Part shown: positions 51,294 through 59,953 of the stretch, piece by piece
Layout of the letters: every line of letters starts with the position of its first letter
Numbering within the stretch: position 1 is the first letter of the stretch
Assembly: GCA_964425755.1 (NCBI GenBank)
Contig: CAYRNY010000003.1
Span: 1 to 64,000, forward strand
DNA from: CAYRNY01 sp964425755
GTDB lineage: Bacteria; Chloroflexota; Anaerolineae; Aggregatilineales; Aggregatilineaceae
Direction: 5' to 3'
DNA length: 64,000 nucleotides
Position numbers and translations under genes: made by a program
Notes under the pieces: generated by a model
Databases searched by the model: none
Seen by the model: the letters and a program-made list of their open reading frames with translations, nothing else
Told to the model about the DNA's origin: nothing

Positions 51294-53397
51294 TGCGACG
51301 TTACGCGCTACCCTGATCGCTGCGCTGGGCTTCGCCGTCTGTGTGGCGGCGTTTTTGTTGTTGGTGGAACTAGGGCCGGAGCGTCTGCCCTATCCACCTG
51401 GCAGCCAATATTCCGACGCCGTCACCAGTCATTGGCCGAGCGCGCTTTTCTTGCGGCGTTCCGTGCTTGATGATCACACGCTTCCTCTCTGGCGGCCCCT
51501 GATCATGAGCGGACAGCCGTTCGCCGCAAATCCCTTGAACCACGTGTGGTACCCGCCGCAGTGGCTTGTTTTGCTACTGTCGCCTGTGACGCATCTAAAC
51601 GTGCTAGTGTGGCTGCATCTGGTGCTGGCGGGCGTCGGCATGTGGGTGTGGGGGCGTGAGACCGGGCTGCAAGCCTGGGCTGCGCTGCTGGCGGCAGGCG
51701 GGTACGTCTTCGCCCCGCGCGTGATCGCTGCGCTCGGAGCGGGGCACCTGGATATCGTCTATGCAGCGGGATGGCTCCCTTGGCTCGTGTGGTCGGCACA
51801 TCGCATGACCGTTCCGGAAGGGCGCGCGCGTCCCGCGTTGCTGGGTGCTGTGTTCGCGGCATTGACGGTCTTGGCCGATGTGCGGCTGGGTGCGTATGCG
51901 CTGGCGCTCGCGGGGGCGTATTTTCTGTGGCGGGTGTATCGCAGTCACACGCGTCTGCCGGCTGCGTGGATGTGGCGGCGCGCGGTGATGGCTGTCTTGC
52001 TGATGGCTGGACTCACCGCGCCGCTGTGGGTCGGGCTGCTGCTGTATCGCGCTGAGCTATCGCGGGATGCTATGACGCTGGATGAAGCCGCCGCCTCGAG
52101 CCTGTCGCCCGGCCAGTGGGTTGGCCTGATATTCGGCGATCACGGGGGCGCGTGGGAAACGATGGTTTATGCAGGTATCAGCACGCTGGCGCTGGCCGCG
52201 GTGACGCTGGTCCGGCGGCCTCGACAGTTTGGATTCTGGTGGCTGGTGGTGCTGTTCGCGGCGTTATACGCGATGGGCGAGCACTCTCCGTTGTGGGTTA
52301 CGCTTAATCGCGTCATGCCGTTCTTGCGCTGGTGGCGCGTGCCGCCGCGCGTGTGGCTGATCGCGGCGTGGGTACTACCATATCTGGCCGGGTGGGGCGC
52401 GCAGCTCCTGGTGACCGATCCCCCTCAAGCTCGGATTGCGCGGCTGGGCGTGGTCGCGTTGTTCGGCGCCGGGATGGCCTGCGGCATATTCAGCACGCTG
52501 GCGCTGGCAGCATACATCGAACCGGCGGTGACGCTGGGCGTGTTTGCGCTGCCGGTCGTCGCGCTGATCATGCTGCTGGTGCTCCACCGGAAGCTGGCAA
52601 GCCGTGCGGCGCTGGTCGTATTTGCGCTGATCGTGCTGGGCGATGTATTGTGGCTTGACCGTTCGCTGGTTGAGGGGCGGCACAGGCTCGAGTGGCTCGA
52701 CCCGTACGCGGAACTGGCGCGATATTTGCGCGATGCGCAGGCGACGCGCGTCTATTCGCCGAGTTATAGCCTGCCACAGCACGTCGCGGCGTATTGGGAG
52801 ATTCCGCAGTTTGGCGGTGTGGACCCGTTTCAGCTCAATTCTTATGTTACAGCTTTTGCGGCGGCGACGGGCGTCGCGGTCGAGACGTATAGTGTGACCC
52901 TGCCCCCGTACGAACTGGATGGATATGGGGATGGTGGCGATACAGACGACGGCGTGATCGCTTTTGCTGAGGTGCTGCGCCGCGCCAATCGCGATGCTGT
53001 GCTGCGTCCTGACCTGCTGGCACAGTGGCGCGTATCGCACGTACTGGCAGCGTTTCCGGTTGACACACCGGGTCTGGTATTGGACGCGCAGATCGGTGAC
53101 GTGTTTGTCTATCGCAATGAACGCCTGCTGCAATCCAGCGTGCATTGGGATGGGCCGAACCGGGTCACGGTGCAGATTCCCGCTGGCTTTGAGGGTACGC
53201 TGTACGCGGTCGCAAACGGGCGCTGGCAGAACGTCTCGTCGCCAGGTGCGATCCCTGGCTTGCCCGGTCCGGTCGCGGATGCGCCGCAGGCATGGACGTA
53301 CGTCTATGATCCGGCGGAAATCTGGTATGGGCTGATCGCGTTTACGGGGTTCATCACGCTGGCGACGGGGGTCTGGTGGAGGGCGTTTCGTGCGTAG
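51262..53397 (+). CDS. YfhO-like polytopic membrane protein (family B, copy 1)
   Basis: 711 residues. Hallmarks near the start: YPPGSQYSDAVTSHWPSALFLRRSVLDDHTLPLWRPLIMSGQPFAANPLNHVWYPPQWLVLLL, where the D-x-x-x-x-x-P-W-x-P and G-x-P-x-x-x-N-P pattern marks YfhO/GT-C-like proteins. Roughly twelve helices, then a C-terminal extracytoplasmic part (about 480-690). YfhO-type proteins modify surface polymers with sugars in Gram-positives. The ATG lies inside the previous gene (32-base overlap), so expression is coupled. Confidence 0.85.
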   Translation: MVTSRFSFSTDATLRATLIAALGFAVCVAAFLLLVELGPERLPYPPGSQYSDAVTSHWPSALFLRRSVLDDHTLPLWRPLIMSGQPFAANPLNHVWYPPQWLVLLLSPVTHLNVLVWLHLVLAGVGMWVWGRETGLQAWAALLAAGGYVFAPRVIAALGAGHLDIVYAAGWLPWLVWSAHRMTVPEGRARPALLGAVFAALTVLADVRLGAYALALAGAYFLWRVYRSHTRLPAAWMWRRAVMAVLLMAGLTAPLWVGLLLYRAELSRDAMTLDEAAASSLSPGQWVGLIFGDHGGAWETMVYAGISTLALAAVTLVRRPRQFGFWWLVVLFAALYAMGEHSPLWVTLNRVMPFLRWWRVPPRVWLIAAWVLPYLAGWGAQLLVTDPPQARIARLGVVALFGAGMACGIFSTLALAAYIEPAVTLGVFALPVVALIMLLVLHRKLASRAALVVFALIVLGDVLWLDRSLVEGRHRLEWLDPYAELARYLRDAQATRVYSPSYSLPQHVAAYWEIPQFGGVDPFQLNSYVTAFAAATGVAVETYSVTLPPYELDGYGDGGDTDDGVIAFAEVLRRANRDAVLRPDLLAQWRVSHVLAAFPVDTPGLVLDAQIGDVFVYRNERLLQSSVHWDGPNRVTVQIPAGFEGTLYAVANGRWQNVSSPGAIPGLPGPVADAPQAWTYVYDPAEIWYGLIAFTGFITLATGVWWRAFRA

Positions 53398-55045
53398 TCT
53401 GGGTACTGTGCGCCGGGATGAATGGCGGCGCGTAATCGCGTTTGTAGCCCTGGTGATGCTGCTCACCACGCTGCCGTATCTCGTCGGGTGGCGTGCGGCC
53501 AATCAGGACCGGTTTTTCGGCGGATTGGTGTTCGCGGTCGATGATGGGAATACGTATCTCGCCAAGATGCGGCTCGGTGCCCGTGGCGACTGGTTGTTCA
53601 CGATGCGGTACACGCACGAGCCACACGCCGGGGCGTTGCTGTTGTTGCCCTACATCATACTCGGTAAGGTGGCGGCGTTAGTCACCGGCGCAGGGAGTCC
53701 GCATTTGGCGTCAGCGCTAATCGTCACATATCATGCTGCACGGATCGTGTTTAGCAGCGCGCTGCTGCTGGTGAGTTACCGGGTTGTGGCCGTGTTTCTG
53801 CCACGTCCCGTGTCGCGGATGACCGCGCTGATCCTGATCGCGCTGGGCGGCGGGTTAGGTTGGCTGCTGGCACTGTTCGGGCAGCATGATCTGTTCGGTT
53901 CGTTGCCACTGGATTTTTTTGTCCCAGAAGCGTATAGCTTCCTGGTTATATTCGGGCTGCCGCATATCGCGCTGGCGCGCACGGCGCTGTTGCTGGGGGT
54001 CCTGCTGATGTTCCGTGCCCTGCTGGAACCGGACACGCCGCGCGCCTGGCTGCGCTGGACGTTGCCCGCCGGGCTTTCGTGGGCCGTGATGGGACTGTGC
54101 GTGCCGTTTTACATCGCGGTGTTGTACCTGTTGATGGGCTGCTGGGGGCTGGCGATATGGGTACGGCAGCGCAGTTTCCCCTGGGCGCTGTTCTGGCGCG
54201 CCGTGAGCGCGGCGGCGATCCCGCTGCCGGTGTTGATCTACACGGCGATCGTGTTTCTGACCAACGATGTGTTGGGGCGCTGGTCCGGCCAGAACAACCT
54301 GTACTCGCCGCATCCACTGCACTACGTGCTGGGTTATGGTGTGTTCGCGGTCCCGGCGGTATCGGGGGTGCGTTGGGCATGGCGGCGCGGGAAGAGGTCA
54401 CGTGCTGGGGTGCCGCATGTGCTGCTGGCCGTGTGGGTGCTGGTGATGCCGGTGGTAGTGTATGTGCCGGTCAACGTACAGCGCCGGTTGGCAGAGGGCG
54501 TCATCGTGCCGTTGAGCATCCTCGCGGTGGCCGGGCTGCGGCTGTGGTTCCCCCGGCAGCGTGCCTGGCGGCGTGCGCGCGTCGTTGTCTTGATCCTGGC
54601 ACTGCCCACGGCGGGGTTGCTGCTGCTCGGTGCGACGTTCAGTGCAACGCAGCGCGAGCGCCCCTTGTTTCACCCGGCGGATGATCTGCGGGCGATGGCG
54701 CGTCTGAATACGGTGGCTGCTCCCGATGCGGTGGTCTTCAGCACGAAGGAAACCGGCAATTACCTGCCTGTGTATACCGACCTGGTGGCGTATGTCGGGC
54801 ACGGACCGGAGACACTGGACGGCTCTCAAAAGGCGCGGCAAGCGGAACGGTTCTTCAGGGGCGAGATGCCGCCTGATGAGCGGCACGACATACTCGCTGT
54901 AGTCGATTACGTGTTCTACGGGCAACTGGAACGCGAACTTGGCGGCACAGAAACGCCCGCCTGGGCCGAAGAGTTGCGGCTGGTGGAGGGCTTCGCTCCT
55001 GGTGATCTGGTCGTGGTGTACGAGGTGCCGCATGCGAGCGACTAG
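53390..55045 (+). CDS. Large polytopic membrane protein, GT-C-like (family A, copy 2)
   Basis: 551 residues, GTG start with GGTGGAGG upstream and an 8-base overlap with the previous gene. Paralogue of the 49626 product: DDGNTYLAKMRLGARGDWLFTMRYTHEPHAGALLLLPYIILGK aligns with DGATYLSKIEQGRHGAWLFELRYTPEEHEG, and VNVQRRLAEGVIVPL aligns with FNLQRRLAMGLIIPL. About eleven helices and a C-terminal soluble part with FSTKETGNYLPVYTDLVAYVGHGPET. Catalytic role unproven. Confidence 0.83.
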   Translation: MRSLGTVRRDEWRRVIAFVALVMLLTTLPYLVGWRAANQDRFFGGLVFAVDDGNTYLAKMRLGARGDWLFTMRYTHEPHAGALLLLPYIILGKVAALVTGAGSPHLASALIVTYHAARIVFSSALLLVSYRVVAVFLPRPVSRMTALILIALGGGLGWLLALFGQHDLFGSLPLDFFVPEAYSFLVIFGLPHIALARTALLLGVLLMFRALLEPDTPRAWLRWTLPAGLSWAVMGLCVPFYIAVLYLLMGCWGLAIWVRQRSFPWALFWRAVSAAAIPLPVLIYTAIVFLTNDVLGRWSGQNNLYSPHPLHYVLGYGVFAVPAVSGVRWAWRRGKRSRAGVPHVLLAVWVLVMPVVVYVPVNVQRRLAEGVIVPLSILAVAGLRLWFPRQRAWRRARVVVLILALPTAGLLLLGATFSATQRERPLFHPADDLRAMARLNTVAAPDAVVFSTKETGNYLPVYTDLVAYVGHGPETLDGSQKARQAERFFRGEMPPDERHDILAVVDYVFYGQLERELGGTETPAWAEELRLVEGFAPGDLVVVYEVPHASD

Positions 55046-57401
55046 GCGCGACGTGTTATTGTGGCTGCCGTCGCTGCTGTTGGCTGGCATGCTGGCGCTG
55101 CTGTATTATCCGCTACTCAGCGGCGAAACCCTGTTCTGGGGGTTGCCAACGCTGCAGTTTTACCCCTGGCGTGAATTCGCCTTTGAGCAACTGCGTGAGG
55201 GGCACCTGCCCGCCTGGAACCCGTATCTCGGTGCGGGAGCCCCGCTGCTCGCCAACCAGCAGACTGCCGTGTTTTACCCGCCCAACTGGTTGTGGCTGGT
55301 CCTGCCGGGAGCACAGGCGATGTCGTTCGTCGCGGTGTTACACGTGCTGTGGGCCGGGCTGGGGATGTGGTGCTTCACCGGGACGCTCGGCTTCACGCCG
55401 TTTGGTCGCGGCATCAGCGCGCTGGCGTATGCGTTTTCAGGTTATTTGATCGCGCGGCTGGGGTCGTTTCCCACCGCGAACGCGGGCGCGTGGATTCCCT
55501 GGTTGTTCTGGCTGGTGCAGCGCGTGCTGGCGCAGCGGCGCGCGCCGGATGTGGGCTGGCTGGGGATTGCGTTCGGGCTGCAACTGCTGGCCGGGCATGC
55601 ACAGACGACGTGGTACGGGGTTGTGAGCGTGGGGTTGTATGCGTTGTGGCACACCGCCTGGCACATGCGCCGTGATCGGTTGCAGGACCGGGTGCATGCG
55701 CTGTTGGCGGTAGGCGTTGGCTTACTGCTTGGCGTGTTGGTGGCGGCGGTACAGCTGATCCCGACGCTGGAATACCTGGCGCAGTCACAGCGATCCGATG
55801 GCTTGGACTATGCCACGATCACGAACCTGTCGTACCATCCGATCCGCTTGCTGACGTTGCTCAGTCCGGACTTTTTCGGCACCCCGGCTGACGGCTCGTA
55901 CCTGACAGAAGGACTGTACTTTGAGGAGAGCGCCTACATTGGCTTTGTCCCGCTGATCGCGGCGGTGGCGGCGATCTGGGCGTGGCTGCGCCAGGTCCGG
56001 TCGGGGCGCGTTGCGTCCCTGCTGGTGACCGTGCCGTTCTGGTCTGGGCTGGCATTGGTGGGATTCGCGTTGGCGCTGGGCAAGTATGGTCCGTTTTACC
56101 GCGTGCTCTACGACCGTGTGCCAACGTTCGATGCCTTCCGCGAGCCGGTGCGCTGGCTGATCCTGCCGGTGCTGGCGCTGGCGGTGCTGGCCGGCGCGGG
56201 GGTCGAGCAGTGGGGGCGCGGGAAGTGGAACGTGTTCTGGTCGCGGCTGGCGGCTGCCGGTGGCGGCGCAATGATGCTGCTGGCGCTGGCTGGGCTGCAT
56301 ATTGGGGATTTTCCGCGCACGTTGGCAGTCTTGTCGTGGGGGATGGTGGTGCTCGGGGCCTGGACGGTGATGGCGGCGCTGTTGACGCTGGTGCAGCCGT
56401 TGCCGCCGCTGGTGGGATCATCACAACTATGGCGTGTGACAGTGCTGGTTTTCGTCGCGCTCGATCTCGCGTGGGTGGGCAGTGGCCTTAACCCGATGGT
56501 CCCGGCGGATTTCTTTGAGCCACGCGCTGTGGATGATATCGACGGGCGTGTGTATTGGTTTGAGGACTACCAACACGCCACAATCTTCGGATCGGATTCC
56601 TCGGATGGCGGCACTCAGAGCCATGAGTCCGTTTCGCTTCAAGGTTTTTTTGACGTATCGGATTACAGGGTCGCCGTTAAGCAGCTAGAAGCGTTGCGCA
56701 TGTCGCTGTTGCCTGACATCACGCTGATCGATCGCGTTCCCGCATTGAGCAACAACGATCCGCTGCAACCCGGTCATTACCGCGCATACGTGGACCTGAT
56801 CGAAGACCTGGGGCAGGCTGCTGGCCCGTTGTTGCAGGCAGCGGGTGTGGGTCGTGTGTATGGCATGGTGCCGGAGGGCTGGCTCCGCGAAGAGGCGCTG
56901 GTTGCTGCCGCGCCGTATGATCCGGCCCAGGCGTGGTTGGTCCCAGAGGCAGACTGGTTTGCATCTGCGCAGCAGGTCGAGGCGGCGTTGCGCGATCCGT
57001 CCTGGGACCCTATGCAGCGGGTGATCCTGGCGGAGCCGCTTCCTGAACAGCGCGCGGGCGATGTCGCCGCGCCAGCGGCGGGGGAGGTCGCGCGCGTCAG
57101 CCGCATGCCAACCGAACACCGCTACCACGTCACGGCGGAGCGCCCGATGGTGCTGGTCATCGCGGAGACGTGGTATCCGGGGTGGTCCGCGACCGTTAAC
57201 GGCAGCGACGCTCGTCTCTACCGCGCCAATCTCGCGTTTATGGCGCTGCCTGTGCCGGGGGGCGAGTCGGTTGTGGTGCTACGCTACAACTTGACCAACT
57301 GGCCGTCGGCGCTGGCAGTGACTCTGGTGGCGTTGCTGGCGGCGCTGATCCTGGTCGCCATACCGTTACTGCTGCGTTTGGTGCGCCCCGCTTATGGATA
57401 A
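55032..57401 (+). CDS. YfhO family membrane protein (family B, copy 2)
   Basis: 789 residues from the ATG at 55032, overlapping the previous stop; the longer frame from 54939 is rejected. N-terminal pattern FWGLPTLQFYPWREFAFEQLREGHLPAWNPYLGAGAPLLANQQTAVFYPPNWLWLVLPG is diagnostic of YfhO-like proteins. Around twelve helices, an extracytoplasmic region (about 500-740) and the family's C-terminal beta element (AETWYPGWSATVNGSDARLYRANLAFMALPVPGG). Likely role: transfer of a sugar from a lipid carrier to a surface polymer, by family analogy. Confidence 0.88.
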   Translation: MRATRRDVLLWLPSLLLAGMLALLYYPLLSGETLFWGLPTLQFYPWREFAFEQLREGHLPAWNPYLGAGAPLLANQQTAVFYPPNWLWLVLPGAQAMSFVAVLHVLWAGLGMWCFTGTLGFTPFGRGISALAYAFSGYLIARLGSFPTANAGAWIPWLFWLVQRVLAQRRAPDVGWLGIAFGLQLLAGHAQTTWYGVVSVGLYALWHTAWHMRRDRLQDRVHALLAVGVGLLLGVLVAAVQLIPTLEYLAQSQRSDGLDYATITNLSYHPIRLLTLLSPDFFGTPADGSYLTEGLYFEESAYIGFVPLIAAVAAIWAWLRQVRSGRVASLLVTVPFWSGLALVGFALALGKYGPFYRVLYDRVPTFDAFREPVRWLILPVLALAVLAGAGVEQWGRGKWNVFWSRLAAAGGGAMMLLALAGLHIGDFPRTLAVLSWGMVVLGAWTVMAALLTLVQPLPPLVGSSQLWRVTVLVFVALDLAWVGSGLNPMVPADFFEPRAVDDIDGRVYWFEDYQHATIFGSDSSDGGTQSHESVSLQGFFDVSDYRVAVKQLEALRMSLLPDITLIDRVPALSNNDPLQPGHYRAYVDLIEDLGQAAGPLLQAAGVGRVYGMVPEGWLREEALVAAAPYDPAQAWLVPEADWFASAQQVEAALRDPSWDPMQRVILAEPLPEQRAGDVAAPAAGEVARVSRMPTEHRYHVTAERPMVLVIAETWYPGWSATVNGSDARLYRANLAFMALPVPGGESVVVLRYNLTNWPSALAVTLVALLAALILVAIPLLLRLVRPAYG

Positions 57402-58404
57402 CGTGACGCTGTTTCCCTTCGTGTCGGTGATCATGCCTGTGCGTAATGAAGCGCCGTTTATTCGCCATTCACTCGGCGCGGTCCTTGCGCAGGATTACCC
57501 GCCCCACCGGTTCGAGATTCTGGTTGTAGACGGGGACTCCGATGATGCAACGGTCGCGACGATACGCGCCTATGCCGGGGACGATTCCCGCGTGGTTATG
57601 CTGTCGAATCCGGGCCGGCTCCAGGCGCACGCGCTGAATCTTGCGCTTGATCGTGCGCGTGGCAGCGTGATCGTGCGCGTGGACGGTCGTTCCCTGGTCG
57701 CGCCGGATTACATGCGGCAGTGCGTGCATGCGTTGCATGATACAGGGGCGGCGACGGTTGGGGGACCGCTGCGCAGTGTCGGGATCACACCACAGGGCCG
57801 CGCGATTGCCGTGGCGTATCGCTCGCCGTTTGGCGTACCGAGTCGTTATCGGATCAGCCACCGTGCTGAATACGTCGATCAGGTCTACCTGGGCGCGTGG
57901 CCGCGCGTGGTGCTTGACCGGGCCGGCGGTTTTGATCCAGAGGTGGTTCCAAACGAAGATTATGAATTGAACTACCGCATCCGCAAAGCAGGGGGGCGCG
58001 TCTTTCTCACGCCCGCGATCCGATCCCTCTATTACGGGCGGCAGACGGTGGGCGCGTTGTGGCGGCAATATATGCAGTATGGGCGCGGCAAGCTGCGCGT
58101 GGTGGCAAAGTATCCCGCCTCGACCCGTCCGCGCCATCTTGTCGCACCGGCATTCGTCGCGGCGGTGGTGCTGGGATCGCTGCTCGCCCTGTTCTCCCCA
58201 TTGATCGCCTGGGGTTGGCTGGCGGTCGTGTGCAGTTATTTCCTGGTCAATCTTGCTGCTTCTTTCCGGGAATCGCGTCGCGTGCGGGCCTGTTCCATGT
58301 TACGGCTTTCGCTGGCCTTCGCGGTGATGCATGTGGGGTGGGGCGTCGGATTCTGGCTTGAGTTGCTGGCATTGCTGTGGCGACGTGCTACCGGGTGGCG
58401 CTAG
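57394..58404 (+). CDS. Family 2 glycosyltransferase with C-terminal membrane helices (ExoA-like)
   Basis: 336 residues. GT-A fold: VSVIMPVRNEAPFIRHSLGAVLAQDYPPHRFEILVVDGDSDDAT, IVRVDGRSLVAPDYM with the DxD-type site read as VDG, and NEDYELNYRIRKAGG with the catalytic Asp (ED). Two or three hydrophobic segments at the C-terminus (about 245-330). Such enzymes add sugars to lipid-linked intermediates on the cytoplasmic face. Its ATG overlaps the yfhO-like stop by 8 bases, making it the last gene of the operon; it overlaps the convergent 58401 gene by 4 bases. Confidence 0.92.
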   Translation: MDNVTLFPFVSVIMPVRNEAPFIRHSLGAVLAQDYPPHRFEILVVDGDSDDATVATIRAYAGDDSRVVMLSNPGRLQAHALNLALDRARGSVIVRVDGRSLVAPDYMRQCVHALHDTGAATVGGPLRSVGITPQGRAIAVAYRSPFGVPSRYRISHRAEYVDQVYLGAWPRVVLDRAGGFDPEVVPNEDYELNYRIRKAGGRVFLTPAIRSLYYGRQTVGALWRQYMQYGRGKLRVVAKYPASTRPRHLVAPAFVAAVVLGSLLALFSPLIAWGWLAVVCSYFLVNLAASFRESRRVRACSMLRLSLAFAVMHVGWGVGFWLELLALLWRRATGWR

Positions 58405-59519
58405 CCCGCGACCACGAACAGGATCAGAACAATCCACAGCGTGCTGTAAAGCAGCGGGCGGCGGGCGTTCTCTTGCGCGGCATATAGCACGACCATCAAC
58501 ACCAATCCCGGCATGAACCGCAGCAACCCCAGAAATTCACGGTACGTCGAGAACGGCACGAACGGCATGATCGCGGCGTTTGCCAGCAGCAAGCACGTGT
58601 AAAGCGTCCAGTGCCTGCGCCACAGGTCGCGCAGCGTGCGCCACAAGGCCCATAGGCTCGGCAGGACGGCTGAGGGGATGACCAGCAACACGCCGAGCAG
58701 CAAGAACGCGGCGAAACTGCCCTCAGAAGCGATCTTCCACACGCCGTTGAACGGGACAATCTCGAACGGAGTCGCCTTTGCGCCGCCAGAACCGGCGCCG
58801 AAGGTGCCCAGCCATCCATAGAGCACAACCTGCCACAGCGCAAACGGCACGCCTGCAATTAGCGTTATACGTGCGGCATCGCGCCAGCGGCGGTGCAGCA
58901 CGTGGTACAGCACAAGTCCGGCAGCAAACAGCAGGGTCGTTTCTTTTGCCAGCGCTGCCAGCGCGAGCATCAGCGCGGCAGCGTTCGGGCGCTCGCGCTC
59001 CACCAACCAGATGCCCGCGATCACCAGCCCGTAGGCCAGTGCCTCGGTCGTGCTGAGCCGTACCGCCATGACGACCCCCACGAATAACCCGTAGCTGAGC
59101 GCGTACCAGCGGCTGGCATGCGCCTGTCGCAGCAGGTCTTCGAGCAGTGCCGTGCCCGTCACCAGCGCCGCCAGGTTAATCGCCACGAGTGTCCACGGGA
59201 TCAGCGGGGTGTATCCCAGGCTCAGAGCACGACCCAGCGCAGGTAGCAGGATGCGCTGCATGCGGTATGCAGGGACGTCCAGGCAACCGGGCGAGTCCAG
59301 CGGATCACGCGCGATGTAGTAAGTAAACTGCCCGTCGTAGCCCTCGGTCCCGGCGGGGCAGTCCGTGCCGTCTGCTCCCTGACACACGCTGAAACATTCA
59401 CCCAGCGTGACGAACGCTTTTGGGTTGCCGCCGTGCAGCGCTGCGATCGTGCCCAGGTAAATCAGCATGATGACCAACACGAGCGTCCAGGGACGGCGAA
59501 AATGGTTATAATTGATCAT
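58401..59519 (-). CDS. GT-C-type polytopic membrane protein
   Basis: 372 residues, about nine helices. The first extracytoplasmic loop holds EGYDGQFTYYIARDPLDSPGCLDVPAYRMQRILLPAL, with a GYDGQ-YY--A-DP motif common in predicted GT-C mannosyltransferase-like proteins, and four Cys (ECFSVCQG, TDCPAG, PGCLD). The rest is helices with short loops. Probably a lipid-linked-sugar-dependent transferase, by design of the family rather than by any identified substrate. It faces the GT2/YfhO operon and could act in the same envelope pathway. Confidence 0.82.
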   Translation of the reverse strand: MINYNHFRRPWTLVLVIMLIYLGTIAALHGGNPKAFVTLGECFSVCQGADGTDCPAGTEGYDGQFTYYIARDPLDSPGCLDVPAYRMQRILLPALGRALSLGYTPLIPWTLVAINLAALVTGTALLEDLLRQAHASRWYALSYGLFVGVVMAVRLSTTEALAYGLVIAGIWLVERERPNAAALMLALAALAKETTLLFAAGLVLYHVLHRRWRDAARITLIAGVPFALWQVVLYGWLGTFGAGSGGAKATPFEIVPFNGVWKIASEGSFAAFLLLGVLLVIPSAVLPSLWALWRTLRDLWRRHWTLYTCLLLANAAIMPFVPFSTYREFLGLLRFMPGLVLMVVLYAAQENARRPLLYSTLWIVLILFVVAG

Positions 59520-59548
59520 CGGCGGTCAATCCAAAGCGGACATGCAAC

Positions 59549-59953
59549 ATGAGCGAATCCCCTTCATTTAACGACCTGGTTTACGCGTTGGTACGGCACA
59601 TTCCCCCCGGCAAGGTTCTGAGCTACGGGCGTGTCGCGTATTTGCTCGGCGTGCCACACGGCGCGCGGGCGGTCGGTTGGGCCATGAGCGCGCTCAAGCA
59701 CGGCGATCGCGGTGTGCCCTGGCACCGGGTTGTGAACGCCAAAGGCCGCGTTAGCATCAAAGGGTCGCCTGAAGCCGCCGCCGAACAACGCGCGCGGCTG
59801 GAAGCCGAAGGCATCACGTTTGATGAGCGCGGCTACCTGGACATGAACCAGCACCTTTGGAAGCCCGGCCTGCCCGAGATCGAGCAAATCATCCGCGAGG
59901 CGCGTGGGGATAGCGACGCTGGCATTGCTGTGTCGCCTGAACAAGACGCTTAG
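59549..59953 (+). CDS. Alkyltransferase-like protein (ATL), MGMT family without the active Cys
   Basis: 134 residues. MGMT-type winged-helix fold: FNDLVYALVRHIPPGKVLSYGRVAYLLGVPHGARAVGWAMSAL, then PWHRVVNAKGRVSI. In true O6-alkylguanine transferases the motif is PCHR; here residue 58 is Trp, as in E. coli YbaZ/ATL proteins. ATLs bind O6-alkylguanine in DNA, flip it out and hand the lesion to nucleotide excision repair. A C-terminal extension (about 100-134) is unconserved and acidic. Overlaps the convergent GH31 gene by 4 bases. Confidence 0.93.
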   Translation: MSESPSFNDLVYALVRHIPPGKVLSYGRVAYLLGVPHGARAVGWAMSALKHGDRGVPWHRVVNAKGRVSIKGSPEAAAEQRARLEAEGITFDERGYLDMNQHLWKPGLPEIEQIIREARGDSDAGIAVSPEQDA

